A DNA stretch of 64,000 nucleotides from Mariniflexile sp. AS56 (GCF_030552475.1 NZ_JAUPED010000002.1:186001-250000), one strand, 5' to 3'; counted from the stretch's first letter, positions 17,362-26,981 are shown. Numbers and translations are program-made. Notes: generated from the sequence alone by a model not told the origin.

Positions 17362-18366
17362 TTATCTATTAAATCGACCAGACACATTACCATCTAAAAT
17401 ACCCATAACTTCATTGACATTGGCGTAATTCACATCACCTTCATAAGTGTGTTTTAAGGCGCAGGCAGCACTTGCAAATTCCATGGATTTATAATCGTCG
17501 AATTTCTGTAAACCATATATTAAACCAGCAGCAAAGGCGTCACCTGTTCCTATACGGTCTATAATATGTGTGATATCGAAATCGCTTGTTTCTCTAAATT
17601 CCTTACCATTCCACATTCTAGCTCGTATTTTATGCCATGATGCATTGATAGGCGTTCTTATTTTATCAAAAACCTTTTCAATAGATGGAAATTTTTCTAT
17701 AAGAGCTTTACTGGCTGTAATGAAATCTTCGTTTGAAAACCCGTAGTTTGTATCTAAGGCTTCATTAATTTCATTAATACCACCGATGAAAATGGTGGAA
17801 TATGACAGTAAATCTATTAAAACATCTTGTGCGTTTTCTCCATATTTCCACAGCCCTTTTCGGTAGGTAGGGTCGGCACTTACAGCGATTCCTTTTTGTT
17901 TCGCAATTACAAGTCCAGCTTTAAGGGTTTGGTAAGCTTCTTTACTTAGGGCAGGAGTAATGCCTGTCCAGTGAATCCATTTTGCTTTTTTCAAAATGCT
18001 TTCCCAATCAACCATTTCTGGTTTAATATCAGAAAAAGAAGAATGCGAGCGGTTATACGAAATCGCACTTGGTCGCATAACGGCACCTACTTCAAGAAAA
18101 TAAACACCTAAGGGTCTGTCTGAACGCACAATGGCCGATGTGCTTACACCAAATTTTTGTATATATGAAATGGCCGTATCACCAACAAAATCGTTGGAAA
18201 CACAGCTGATATGTTTTACCTTTTCACCAAAATTAGCAATAGAAATACCTACATTTACTTCGGTGCCACCAAAATAAAATTCCAACAAATTAGCTTGAAT
18301 AAATTTTTTGTTTCCTTCTGGAGATAATCGCATTAAAACTTCTCCGAATGTGATAATTTGTTTCAT
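17362..18366 (-). CDS. kdgK: 2-keto-3-deoxygluconate kinase (PfkB/ribokinase family)
   Basis: A 334-residue ribokinase-fold sugar kinase. The N-terminus ITFGEVLMRLSPEGNKKFIQ and FGGTEVNVGISIANFG is the substrate-lid wording typical of KDG kinases; the C-terminal PfkB signature is DRIGTGDAFAAGLIYGL with the catalytic Asp in GTGDAF and its anion hole. It phosphorylates 2-keto-3-deoxygluconate to KDPG, feeding the Entner-Doudoroff aldolase, a step used for pectin, alginate and uronate catabolism. It stands alone on the minus strand; KDPG aldolase is not in the window. A PL7 alginate lyase gene occurs 25 kb away. Assignment to KDG and not fructose or another keto sugar is by motif wording only. 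Confidence 0.8.
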   Translation of the reverse strand: MKQIITFGEVLMRLSPEGNKKFIQANLLEFYFGGTEVNVGISIANFGEKVKHISCVSNDFVGDTAISYIQKFGVSTSAIVRSDRPLGVYFLEVGAVMRPSAISYNRSHSSFSDIKPEMVDWESILKKAKWIHWTGITPALSKEAYQTLKAGLVIAKQKGIAVSADPTYRKGLWKYGENAQDVLIDLLSYSTIFIGGINEINEALDTNYGFSNEDFITASKALIEKFPSIEKVFDKIRTPINASWHKIRARMWNGKEFRETSDFDITHIIDRIGTGDAFAAGLIYGLQKFDDYKSMEFASAACALKHTYEGDVNYANVNEVMGILDGNVSGRFNR

Positions 18367-18668
18367 ATAGTGATGGTTGTTGGTTTATTGTTATTTTGAA
18401 AACTCTGGTATGTTCAAAATTTAACTAATTACTAATTATATATAGCGTATTGAAATTTTGGAATACACTATGCAAGCTATTTTTAAGTCGATTTTCATAA
18501 TTTACTGTGCCTGCATTTTTATTTGAACTTAACCTCGATTTAAAAATACATTTTTATCATGTTATAAAGTTAAAAAAAACAAAATAATATATATAGGCTA
18601 ATTACCCGTATTACTTTTGTAAATTAAGAGAAATATTAATTAAGTTTGTTAAAAAGTGTACTAATTAT
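18367..18668. other. AT-rich divergent intergenic region between kdgK and the hybrid kinase
   Basis: No open frame or repeat seen. It holds a plus-strand -7 element at 18612-18619. No convincing minus-strand promoter for kdgK was found. Confidence 0.4.
18612..18619 (+). promoter_or_regulatory. putative -7 element (TACTTTTG) of the hybrid kinase gene
   Basis: A full match to TAnnTTTG, about 50 nt before the ATG at 18669. No TTG at -33 is visible at standard spacing. Confidence 0.4.
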
Positions 18669-20078
18669 ATGGGAATCCCTCTACAATTTCTTAAATCTAT
18701 TCGAGTAAAGAGAATACTGTCTATCATTATTTTTGCTTCTATAGTGGTTATTCTCTTATTGGCATACTTTTTTCTGGAACAGAAAATTAGTACAGATAGT
18801 CTTGTTTTAATTTTATTTGGGTTTGGAATCGTTCAGGTTTTTGTTCTTCAATATTTTTTTAAAAACCAATTAAAGAATGAAGTTAGGCATTCAAACTTAA
18901 AAAATAGACTTAGAGAGTTACAAGCGAGTAATGAAGATATTGTAAAGCGTGCAGATTTTAGATCGGTTTATTTAGCGAATATGAGTTATGAAATTCGCAC
19001 ACCACTAAGTACGGTATTGGGTATGTTGAATATGCTAAAGCAAACGGAGTTAGACTCTGATCAAAATGCGCAAGTGGAGATTGCGGAGTATTCTTCCAAC
19101 CATTTATTGCAATTAGTTAAAATGGTAACAGACAATGCTGATGTAGATCGAGGTGATGTTGAATTGAATAACCATGTTATTGATTTAAAAACAGATTTAT
19201 TGCATTTATTTAAAGTTTTTGAATACCAAGCTTGGGAAAAAGGTCTGGAATTTGAATATAAATTTTTAATTGAAGGCAAACGTAAATTTTCAGTTATAGG
19301 AGACTCAGTACGCATACAACAGGTTTTAATAAACTTGATTAACAATGCTATTAAGTTCACTAATTCGGGGAAAATATCGGTAATTGTAGATCAAACCGTT
19401 AATATTGACGACGACCAAATTGTTACCTTCTATATTAAAGATACAGGAATAGGCTTGCGTTTAGATGAAATTAAACAAATATTTAATGAATCGAAAACCT
19501 TTAATATACCTGCGGGCAAAGATTATAGAGGTGGTGGTATTGGCTTATCTATTTCGCATCAACTTGTAAAAATAATGGGTGGTGAACTGAAATTGGAAAG
19601 TAAGGAAAATGAAGGGTCTACCTTTTATTTTAGCTTGTCTTTAAAGAAAACGCTTAATGTTAAAGCAGAAGCCGAATTTCAAGAGCCTATTTTACAAGAG
19701 AAATTTAATGTTTTGGTGGCAGAAGATAATAGAATGAACCAAAAAGTAATTAAGTTCTTATTAGAGCAACAAGGTGCCGATTGTACCTTTGCGAAAAATG
19801 GTTTAGAAGCTGTGGAGTTATATAAAATTCTAGATTTCGATATGATTTTCATGGATATCTATATGCCCGATATGGATGGTTATCAAGCAACACAAGCCAT
19901 AAAAGAAACAGAGAAATACTTAGAAAATAACACACCTATTATCGCTGTGTCAGCAAGTGCTTTTGAAGCAGATATTGCAAAGGCAAAATTAGCAGGTATA
20001 GACGATTTTTTAGCCAAACCGTTAGAAGCTAGTATACTCAAAGAATTATTGTCGAAATACTCAAATAAGGAAGCTTAA
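18669..20078 (+). CDS. hybrid sensor histidine kinase-response regulator with degenerate H-box (His to Tyr)
   Basis: A 469-residue membrane protein: two transmembrane helices (about 16-36 and 44-63) with almost no periplasmic loop, a coiled linker (65-95), a DHp domain, an HATPase domain and a C-terminal receiver. The H-box reads NMSYEIRTPLS (104-114): the phosphoacceptor His is Tyr107 (codon TAT at 18987-18989). The ATPase keeps its N box (LINLINNAIKF, 220-230), G1 box (DTGIG, 258-262) and G2 box (GGGIGLS, 288-294). The receiver keeps Glu352/Asp353, phosphoacceptor Asp396 (MDIYMPDMDG) and Lys450. So ATP binding and receiver look functional while autophosphorylation on His cannot occur in the usual way. 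Its signal and partners are unknown; no response-regulator gene is adjacent. Confidence 0.88.
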   Translation: MGIPLQFLKSIRVKRILSIIIFASIVVILLLAYFFLEQKISTDSLVLILFGFGIVQVFVLQYFFKNQLKNEVRHSNLKNRLRELQASNEDIVKRADFRSVYLANMSYEIRTPLSTVLGMLNMLKQTELDSDQNAQVEIAEYSSNHLLQLVKMVTDNADVDRGDVELNNHVIDLKTDLLHLFKVFEYQAWEKGLEFEYKFLIEGKRKFSVIGDSVRIQQVLINLINNAIKFTNSGKISVIVDQTVNIDDDQIVTFYIKDTGIGLRLDEIKQIFNESKTFNIPAGKDYRGGGIGLSISHQLVKIMGGELKLESKENEGSTFYFSLSLKKTLNVKAEAEFQEPILQEKFNVLVAEDNRMNQKVIKFLLEQQGADCTFAKNGLEAVELYKILDFDMIFMDIYMPDMDGYQATQAIKETEKYLENNTPIIAVSASAFEADIAKAKLAGIDDFLAKPLEASILKELLSKYSNKEA

Positions 20079-20093
20079 GAAGTATGTTGTGTA

Positions 20094-20474
20094 CTACTTA
20101 ATGGCTATCACGCTAATTTCAACGTTTACATTTTTTGGTAAACGGGCTACTTGTACTGTTTCTCGTGCAGGAGCCGTAGCTTCATCAAAATAACTTCCAT
20201 AAACAGAATTTATCAGTGCAAAGTCATCCATATTACTAATGAAGATGGACGATTTAATCACGTTCTCAAAAGTCATGTCTGCAGCTTCTAAAACAGCTTT
20301 TAAATTAGCCATTACTTGCTGCGTTTCCGTTTCGATATCATCTAAAACAAGCGCTCCAGTTGCTGGATTGATAGCAATTTGACCAGAAGTATATAAGGTG
20401 TTTCCGCTTAAAATAGCTTGGTTGTAAGGACCAATAGGAGCAGGAGCGTTTGGTGTCGTGATAATTTTTTTCAT
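20094..20474 (-). CDS. ridA: RidA family enamine/imine deaminase
   Basis: A 126-residue protein of the YjgF/YER057c/RidA family, which hydrolyses reactive 2-aminoacrylate and related enamines released by PLP enzymes such as threonine dehydratase. It shows IGPYNQAILSGNTLYTSGQI near the N-terminus, the family's substrate-site region, and the signature ARETVQVARLPKNVNVEISV with the conserved Arg that binds the carboxylate. The start at 20474 (MKKIITTPNAPAPIGPY) matches family length; an ATG 24 nt upstream gives an extra MLTKHNTV with no family support. It is followed 3' by the convergent hybrid kinase and lies 35 nt after lptD on the same strand. Confidence 0.9.
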   Translation of the reverse strand: MKKIITTPNAPAPIGPYNQAILSGNTLYTSGQIAINPATGALVLDDIETETQQVMANLKAVLEAADMTFENVIKSSIFISNMDDFALINSVYGSYFDEATAPARETVQVARLPKNVNVEISVIAIK

Positions 20475-20509
20475 AACGGTGTTGTGTTTAGTTAACAATT
20501 AACAAATCG

Positions 20510-23215
20510 CTAAAGTTGTAAATCGGCTTGATTTCGTTTTTCGTATTTTAAATCTTTTAACATATTCGATTTAATACCAATAAAGAAATTCCATGAACTT
20601 CTGGTACTAAAAGGAACCCAGCTAAAATTCATACGCCAACTCATTAAATCGCGTTCAAAACGCAATTGTGTATAGGTGAACCCCGCATCCTTTAAATCGT
20701 AACCAGATGATGCTCCAATAGACCATTTATCTGATAATTTAATATCACCTGAAAACATAAGTGAATGGGATGATATTTCATTTTGTCGTGTGGAGTTGGA
20801 GTAATTAACGGCATAGGCAATACGTAAATTCCAAGGGATGCTAAAGTGATAAAACTCACTTGGTTTTTCTTCTTTATCGTCTTCTTCCTCGTTATTTATT
20901 TGCTGGTTTGCAAAATCTTCCGAGATACCAAACAAGTCATCGTCTCGTCCACCACTTCGTTTATTCTCTTCAATCCCTCGTTTATTATCGTTTGCTTTCC
21001 CAGATTTGCTAGATAACGACCAGCTAGTGGTTAGGTTAGCACTTGTTAGCCTGAAAAGACTTCCTCCGTTATCAACATTGAAGGTGTTAATTCGTTTATT
21101 GTTATTATCTAAAGCATACGGGTCTAAAGTAGCTCCAAAGTTAACACTCATCTTATTATTGAAAAGTTGTGTACCACCACTCATTCTAACAGGACTCCAC
21201 TGTAACGAATCGCCAGCAACATTATAAGAGGTTGAAAAGTTTAAATTGTTTAATAAAATGATTTTTTTAGCTTCGGTAGCCGTACTATCTCTGTCACGTA
21301 CTTTGGCTTCAAGATTATTAGAAACCGAAATGCCTACAGAACTAGAATAATTATTTCCTGGCGACCCAAAGATACCTTCTTCAAAACGGGTATATTCTAC
21401 GTCACTTGTTGTCAATCCGTCGGCACTAACAACTTCGTAACTGTCGTAATATTTATCGAATGCAGGGTTGATATTGTAGCTTAAAGACGGACGTATAACA
21501 TGGCGAATGGCTTTTAGTTTGGCATCCTTACCTTCTTTTTCAAAATTAAACATACCATAAATAGTCGTTCCTAAACTGGTGCTAAAATTGTAAGTTCTGT
21601 AAGAGTCAAAACCATTTACATCTTCCGTTATTACCTCTCTTTCTACAGGGTCAAACGATTTTTCAATAGTTTTAAAAGTCCAAACTTCACTAAAGTTACT
21701 ACTAGCGCTTAAACTAAAGTATTTAAATAATTTAAAGTTGGTAGTAAGTGGGATGGTATGTTGAAAACCTGCTTTCGCATCTTCAAACATTTCTTTTTTA
21801 AAGAAAAGTGAATCGGTGGTACTAATTCTGTTTTCTCCTCTTACACTGTACTGCAAGTTAATATTTTGAATGATGCCCTTTTTAGTTCCTGTTTTTGATG
21901 CAAAAGGATATATTCTACCAATGCTTCCTTGAAAGGTAGGCAAGGTCATATTAATTTGTTGCGTATTGGTGTTTTGTGAATGGGTCGCTGTTAAACTGAA
22001 ACTAGGTTGTAACTCACCTTGAAACGTTTTGGAATAAGATACGGAAGAGGATAGCGTGTTATTTAAAAACGCCCCCGTATTTATTTGATTTACCGATGTT
22101 TGATAATACGAACTACTACCTAAGTTAACAGATGCTGAAAATCGCGAATTAGGGTTTGCTTTAGTGTCTTGGCTGTGTGACCAACGTAAATTGTATACCG
22201 TAGATTTTGAGTAATCAGGAAAACCTAGTTCACTACTAATTAAACTTTCGTACCTAAAACCTAAGTTACCTCTAAACTTATAACGCTTCGCATAGGTGCT
22301 TTCTAGGTTCATACCATAACTTCCGTTGGTATAATAATCACCTAAAACGGCTAAATCAACATAATCATTAATAGCTAAATAATACCCACCATTTTGTAAA
22401 AAGTAACCACGTTCGTTTTGTTCACCAAAACTAGGAATTATAATACCCGATGTTTGCTTATCCGATTGCGGGAAAAAGCTAAAGGGCAACCAAACGGGGG
22501 TTGGAATATCATAAATATACAATCCAGCAGCGCCTGTTACTATTTTCTTTCCTGGTACAATTTTGGCTTTTAATAAACGGATGTAATATTCAGGATCTTC
22601 TAAATCTTCTGCAGTTGTGTATTTCGCATTCTTTAAAAAGTAAACGGAATCGTTTTCTTTTTTAGTAAGTTGTGCCACAATAGTTCCATCACCTTGTTCG
22701 GTTTTAGAGTTGTATATAAGTGCTTTTTTAGTTTGTGTATTAAAAAGAATGGAATCGGGTTCTACCACATTGGAACCTTGTGTGAAAACAGGTTTTTGTG
22801 AATACGTACCAAGAGAATCGGTAATGCCTTTAGCATACACGGTGTTTTTTGTGTAATCGATGGTGATGTTACCAGCAGCAATATTCATGTCGCCATATTC
22901 TATTGTGGCTTCATTACGAAGGTATAATTTATGTTCTTTTTGGTTGAACGTCGTATAATCTGTCGCGTGGTATTTTACTGTATTTTCTAAAAGTTCTTTT
23001 TTGCGTTTCGGCTTGATGGAATCTTTTAAAATCGAATCTTGTGCCTTTTCAGAAGTCTTAGAAATGAGTAAACTATCGGTACTAACAACAAGACTGTCAC
23101 TAACAGATCTGTCAATAGAAATACCGCTTTTCGGGGTGTCTTGTGCATAGCTTAACATGTTAATAAACATTGTAAAACTTAGTGCAAAAAGTATTTTAAA
23201 GTTGTTTGTGTGCAA
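20510..23215 (-). CDS. lptD: LPS-assembly outer-membrane protein LptD
   Basis: An approximately 900-residue outer-membrane protein. After the signal peptide (FKILFALSFTMFINMLSYAQ) and a Ser/Asp-rich linker come the OstA-like periplasmic beta-jellyroll (TVKYHATDYTTFNQKEHKLY, NITIDYTKNTVYAKG), which forms the end of the Lpt bridge, then the long LptD barrel with conserved LPFSFFPQSDKQTSGIIIPSFG. It inserts LPS into the outer leaflet, normally with LptE. The open frame extends to a TTG at 23266, but a -7 promoter element (23264-23271) sits on that codon, so I place the start at the TTG of 23213-23215, which yields a proper signal peptide; ATG at 23170 is another option. Confidence 0.88.
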   Translation of the reverse strand: MHTNNFKILFALSFTMFINMLSYAQDTPKSGISIDRSVSDSLVVSTDSLLISKTSEKAQDSILKDSIKPKRKKELLENTVKYHATDYTTFNQKEHKLYLRNEATIEYGDMNIAAGNITIDYTKNTVYAKGITDSLGTYSQKPVFTQGSNVVEPDSILFNTQTKKALIYNSKTEQGDGTIVAQLTKKENDSVYFLKNAKYTTAEDLEDPEYYIRLLKAKIVPGKKIVTGAAGLYIYDIPTPVWLPFSFFPQSDKQTSGIIIPSFGEQNERGYFLQNGGYYLAINDYVDLAVLGDYYTNGSYGMNLESTYAKRYKFRGNLGFRYESLISSELGFPDYSKSTVYNLRWSHSQDTKANPNSRFSASVNLGSSSYYQTSVNQINTGAFLNNTLSSSVSYSKTFQGELQPSFSLTATHSQNTNTQQINMTLPTFQGSIGRIYPFASKTGTKKGIIQNINLQYSVRGENRISTTDSLFFKKEMFEDAKAGFQHTIPLTTNFKLFKYFSLSASSNFSEVWTFKTIEKSFDPVEREVITEDVNGFDSYRTYNFSTSLGTTIYGMFNFEKEGKDAKLKAIRHVIRPSLSYNINPAFDKYYDSYEVVSADGLTTSDVEYTRFEEGIFGSPGNNYSSSVGISVSNNLEAKVRDRDSTATEAKKIILLNNLNFSTSYNVAGDSLQWSPVRMSGGTQLFNNKMSVNFGATLDPYALDNNNKRINTFNVDNGGSLFRLTSANLTTSWSLSSKSGKANDNKRGIEENKRSGGRDDDLFGISEDFANQQINNEEEDDKEEKPSEFYHFSIPWNLRIAYAVNYSNSTRQNEISSHSLMFSGDIKLSDKWSIGASSGYDLKDAGFTYTQLRFERDLMSWRMNFSWVPFSTRSSWNFFIGIKSNMLKDLKYEKRNQADLQL

Positions 23216-23263
23216 CGCTTTTAAATGTATTTTTGTAAAAGTATGGCTCGATTTTTGAAAAGC

Positions 23264-23271
23264 CAAAATTA
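23264..23271 (-). promoter_or_regulatory. putative -7 element (TAATTTTG) for lptD
   Basis: The minus strand reads TA-AT-TTTG, a full consensus match. It overlaps the most upstream possible lptD start codon, which argues for a start further downstream. A -33 box at normal spacing is not seen. Confidence 0.4.
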
Positions 23272-23466
23272 CATATATTTTTCTGTGATTAATTTATTAT
23301 TCAATTAAAATTTTAAATTAAACTTGTACTCGCTTAAAATGAGTAAAAATTCAAGTTTTTTAATCGTTAAAATGTTTGTGAACTAGGGTTGTCAAAATAA
23401 AATAATAATTGATAATTATAGTTAATGTTTATGAAGTTCCGATTTAAGCCAAAAATGATTTATTCC

Positions 23467-24609
23467 ATGAAAACGTCCAAAATATTACTTTTCGTATTAT
23501 TTATAACAGTATTAACATTTGCCTCCTTTAATAAAATTGAGAAAAAGGAAGCTGTAGAAAAATTTATAGTGGTTTTAGATGCTGGTCACGGGGGTAAAGA
23601 TCCCGGTAAGCATTCCAAGTATGGTTATAAAGAAAAAGATATTGCTTTGAAAATTGCATTGAAAGTAGGAAGCATGCTTGAGAAAAACCCAAACATCAAG
23701 GTTATTTATACCCGAACGACCGATGTGTTTATTGAACTTAAAGACCGCCCAAAAATAGCCAATAATGCAAAGGCCGATTTATTTGTGTCTATTCATTGCA
23801 ACGCGCACCATACAGAAGCTTCGGGAACAGAAACCTATGTATTGGCGGTTGGAAATACAAATCAGAACTTTGAAGTTGCGAAAGCAGAAAACGAAGTAAT
23901 CTTTTTAGAGGATGATTACGAGAAACATTATAAAGGTTTCAACCCAAATTCGCCAGAATCGTTTATGAGTATTTTATTTAGTCAAGAGGAATATACAGAC
24001 CAAAGTATCCTACTAGCTAGTTTAATAGAAAAGAACTTCACGACCAAATTTCAAAGAAAAAGTAGAGGTGTTAAGCAAGCTAGTTTGTGGGTTATTCACC
24101 AAACCGCCATGCCAAGTGTTTTAATTGAAACGGGGTTTGTTACTAATAGAGAAGAAGGGGCTTATTTAAATTCTGAAACTGGCCAAAATGAAATTTCTAC
24201 AGCAATTACCAATGCTATTTTAGAGTATAAACATAGTTTGGATGGTAATGTTGAGAATTTTGTTTTAAAAGATGATACACCCAAGGTCAAGCCAACAGAC
24301 GTCGCCGTGATTAAGGTTAATGAAGTTATTAATAAAGTAGATACAGATATTACTTTTAAAGTTCAAATCGCAGCAACCTCGCGTGCCATAGAGCCCAAAC
24401 CTAATAATTTTAAGGGTTTGAAAAATGTTACTAGAGAAAAAGAAGGTGGCTTGTTTAAGTACTTTTACGGCAACACATCCAACTATAACAGTGTGAAAAC
24501 ACTTGAAGAAGAGGCTATTAAAAAAGGTTATAAATCGTGTTTTATAGTGGCTTTTAAAGATTCTAAAAAAATTAGCTTATCCGAAGCTTTAAAAACAACC
24601 GCTAATTAA
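23467..24609 (+). CDS. N-acetylmuramoyl-L-alanine amidase (Amidase_3) with C-terminal SPOR-like domain
   Basis: A 380-residue exported peptidoglycan hydrolase. After a signal peptide (MKTSKILLFVLFITVLTFAS) the Amidase_3 zinc domain shows LDAGHGGKDPG (first His), KEKDIALK (Glu ligand), SIHCNAHHTEASGTETYVL (second His) and SVLIETGFVTNREEG (catalytic Glu). It cuts the lactyl-amide bond between MurNAc and L-Ala, as AmiC does in cell separation. The C-terminal 90 residues (FKVQIAATSRAIEPKPNNFKG ... YFYGNTSNYNSVK) resemble a SPOR-like septal glycan-binding domain. An in-frame ATG at 23425 adds 14 residues that would weaken the signal peptide, so 23467 is preferred. It heads the conserved amidase-MCE-Fe-S block. 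Confidence 0.86.
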   Translation: MKTSKILLFVLFITVLTFASFNKIEKKEAVEKFIVVLDAGHGGKDPGKHSKYGYKEKDIALKIALKVGSMLEKNPNIKVIYTRTTDVFIELKDRPKIANNAKADLFVSIHCNAHHTEASGTETYVLAVGNTNQNFEVAKAENEVIFLEDDYEKHYKGFNPNSPESFMSILFSQEEYTDQSILLASLIEKNFTTKFQRKSRGVKQASLWVIHQTAMPSVLIETGFVTNREEGAYLNSETGQNEISTAITNAILEYKHSLDGNVENFVLKDDTPKVKPTDVAVIKVNEVINKVDTDITFKVQIAATSRAIEPKPNNFKGLKNVTREKEGGLFKYFYGNTSNYNSVKTLEEEAIKKGYKSCFIVAFKDSKKISLSEALKTTAN

Positions 24610-24666
24610 AGAGGTTCTTTTTAAATTTATTTTAAATTTGTACAACTAACACTTACTTTATTTACT

Positions 24667-25599
24667 TTGAAGATATCAAAAGAAGTTAAAACAGGCATAT
24701 TAGTAATATCTGGCATCGTCCTTTTCATTTTAGGGTTTAACTACCTGAAAGGAAGAAATCTATTCGAAGCTACCGATGTGTATTATACAGAGTTTGATTA
24801 TAATGCCCTTAATAAATCGTCTCCTATCACCGTAAATGGTAATGTTGTTGGTAAAATTCAGGACATTGTTTACGACTATAATACCGGTAAAACTAAAGTG
24901 TCTTTTTCAGTAAATGCAGCTTTGAAATTTTCTAATAATTCTGTAATCAAAATGTATGAAACAGGATTAATGGGTGGTAACGGACTTGCCATATTGATAA
25001 GCAACGAAGGACCACAAGCAAAACCAGGTGATGTGTTAGCATCTCAAGTGGAGTTAGGTTTAGTTACTAGTTTATCTCAAAATTTCTCAGGACTAAGCGA
25101 TAATTTAGATTCTACTTTAAAATCGACCGATACGCTTATGTTAAGTATTAACAGGTTGGTTAGTGATAATTCGGAAGTTGGTTTAAAACGTACTATTGAA
25201 GAGCTAAATCACACATTGAAATCCTTCAAAACAACATCAAATTCAGTAAATGCGGTTATTGCTAATAATGATAAAAATATTGCGGCAATATTAGATAGAT
25301 TCAAAACAATTAGTGAAGATATCGCTGTACTTACAACCGACTTAAAAAATGCGAACGTAGGTGAAACCGTAGAAAATTTAAATAGTACTTTAAGTAAATT
25401 AAACACTATTTTAGCTTCTATGGATAAAGGCGAGGGGTCTTTAGGGAAATTACTTAAGGATGATGACTTGTACAACAACCTTGAAGGAGCTACAAAAGAA
25501 ATGGAAGAATTACTTCGTGATATAAAACTGCATCCAAAACGTTATTTTAGGGTGTTGTCTAAAAAGGAGATTCCGTATCAAAAAGAAGAAACTAAATAA
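24667..25599 (+). CDS. MCE (MlaD-type) family protein
   Basis: A 310-residue inner-membrane-anchored periplasmic protein: an N-terminal helix (ISKEVKTGILVISGIVLFILGFNYLKG) followed by an MCE domain (about 36-115; ALNKSSPITVNGNVVGKIQDIVYD, VSFSVNAALKFSNNSVIKMYETGLMGGNGLAI) and a coiled-coil C-terminal region (about 135-250). MCE proteins form hexameric rings that carry phospholipids between membranes, normally with an MlaE/MlaF ABC transporter; none is adjacent here. The start is TTG at 24667, consistent with the conserved KISKEVKTG opening. A 6-nt gap to the next gene indicates an operon. Confidence 0.88.
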   Translation: MKISKEVKTGILVISGIVLFILGFNYLKGRNLFEATDVYYTEFDYNALNKSSPITVNGNVVGKIQDIVYDYNTGKTKVSFSVNAALKFSNNSVIKMYETGLMGGNGLAILISNEGPQAKPGDVLASQVELGLVTSLSQNFSGLSDNLDSTLKSTDTLMLSINRLVSDNSEVGLKRTIEELNHTLKSFKTTSNSVNAVIANNDKNIAAILDRFKTISEDIAVLTTDLKNANVGETVENLNSTLSKLNTILASMDKGEGSLGKLLKDDDLYNNLEGATKEMEELLRDIKLHPKRYFRVLSKKEIPYQKEETK

Positions 25600-25605
25600 A
25601 TACTC

Positions 25606-26919
25606 ATGGAATATTTACCAAATATACTTTTTATAATATTACTTGGTATTGGTATTGGTTTTTTTGCTGTTAACGTAAAAAAACTAGTTCGAAATATCAA
25701 TTTAGGTCAAGATGTTGATGTGAGTGATAATAAATCACAGCGTTGGAAAAACATGGCGATGATTGCTTTAGGGCAAAGTAAAATGGTACGTCGTCCAATC
25801 GCAGGGTTTTTACATATAGTAGTTTATTTAGGTTTCGTTATTATTAATATTGAGGTTTTAGAAATTATTATAGACGGTATTTTTGGTACGCATAGAATAG
25901 GTTTATCTGTACTACCTGAATCTGTTTATGGCTTTTTAATTGGTTCTTTTGAAGTTTTAGCCCTTTTAGTTTTTGTGGCTGTTACAATTTTTTGGATTCG
26001 CCGTAACGTTATAAAATTAGCACGTTTCTGGAAAAGTGAAATGACAAGCTGGCCTAAAAATGATGGTAATTTCATTCTTTATTTTGAAATGGTTTTAATG
26101 ACGCTGTTTTTGGTAATGAATGCTACCGATATGCATTTTCAAGACATTCAAACAGGAAATGTGATCAGTCAATATATAACATCTCTTTTTAGCGGACTTT
26201 CAGAAACCACACTTCATGTAATAGAAAGAACTACATGGTGGTTTCATATTATCGGTATTTTGGTGTTTTTAAATTATTTATACTTTTCTAAACATCTTCA
26301 TATTTTATTAGCTTTTCCAAATACGTTCTTCGGAAAATTAACGCCTAAAGGACAGTTTAATAATTTAGAAGCGGTTACTAAAGAAGTAAAAATGATGATG
26401 GACCCGAATGTGGATCCATTTGCAGCACCTGCTGAAGGCGCAGAAGAAGCTATCCCAGCTAAGTTTGGTGCTAGCGATGTGCAAGATTTAAATTGGGTAC
26501 AATTACTAAACGCTTATACATGTACTGAATGCGGACGCTGTACGAGTGAATGTCCTGCCAACCAAACTGGTAAAAAACTATCCCCACGAAAAATCATGAT
26601 GGATACCCGAGACCGTTTGGAGGAAGTTGGTAAAAACATCGATGCGAATAAAGGTGAGTTTAAGGAAGATGGCAAACAACTTCTAGATGATTATATTACT
26701 AGAGAGGAATTGTGGGCATGTACATCATGTAATGCCTGTGTAGAAGCCTGCCCGGTAAGTATCGACCCGCTTTCTATTATTATGGAAATGCGTCGCTATT
26801 TGGTGATGGAGCAGTCTGCGGCACCAATTGAACTAAATAATATGATGACGAATATTGAGAATAACGGTGCTCCTTGGCCATACAATCAAATGGACCGATT
26901 AAACTGGAAAAACGAATAA
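25606..26919 (+). CDS. membrane (Fe-S) oxidoreductase with heme-b-like membrane domain
   Basis: A 437-residue protein. The N-terminal 245 residues have five hydrophobic helices with NarI/DsrM-like His residues (AGFLHIVVYLGF; WWFHIIGILVFLNYLYFSKHLHILL) suited to bind b-type heme and quinone. A soluble C-terminal part carries two [4Fe-4S] motifs: CTECGRCTSECP followed by a downstream CxxCxxC set CTSCNACVEACPVSIDP. This combines HdrE-like and HdrD-like features and predicts electron transfer between the quinone pool and cytoplasmic Fe-S clusters. The paired gene at 26982 supplies the CCG domains usually found in HdrD/GlpC. Widely conserved in Flavobacteriaceae next to the MCE gene; the electron donor is unknown. 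Confidence 0.85.
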   Translation: MEYLPNILFIILLGIGIGFFAVNVKKLVRNINLGQDVDVSDNKSQRWKNMAMIALGQSKMVRRPIAGFLHIVVYLGFVIINIEVLEIIIDGIFGTHRIGLSVLPESVYGFLIGSFEVLALLVFVAVTIFWIRRNVIKLARFWKSEMTSWPKNDGNFILYFEMVLMTLFLVMNATDMHFQDIQTGNVISQYITSLFSGLSETTLHVIERTTWWFHIIGILVFLNYLYFSKHLHILLAFPNTFFGKLTPKGQFNNLEAVTKEVKMMMDPNVDPFAAPAEGAEEAIPAKFGASDVQDLNWVQLLNAYTCTECGRCTSECPANQTGKKLSPRKIMMDTRDRLEEVGKNIDANKGEFKEDGKQLLDDYITREELWACTSCNACVEACPVSIDPLSIIMEMRRYLVMEQSAAPIELNNMMTNIENNGAPWPYNQMDRLNWKNE

Positions 26920-26981
26920 TTTATAATAACGAAAACACTTCAAGCTTTTTTAAATTTGAAGGTTTGGTTAAACAAAAATAA

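Noticed and set aside
16459-18366. SMP-30 and KDG kinase as a dedicated sugar-acid operon
   Set aside because: The genes converge, so they are not co-transcribed; only a functional association is possible.
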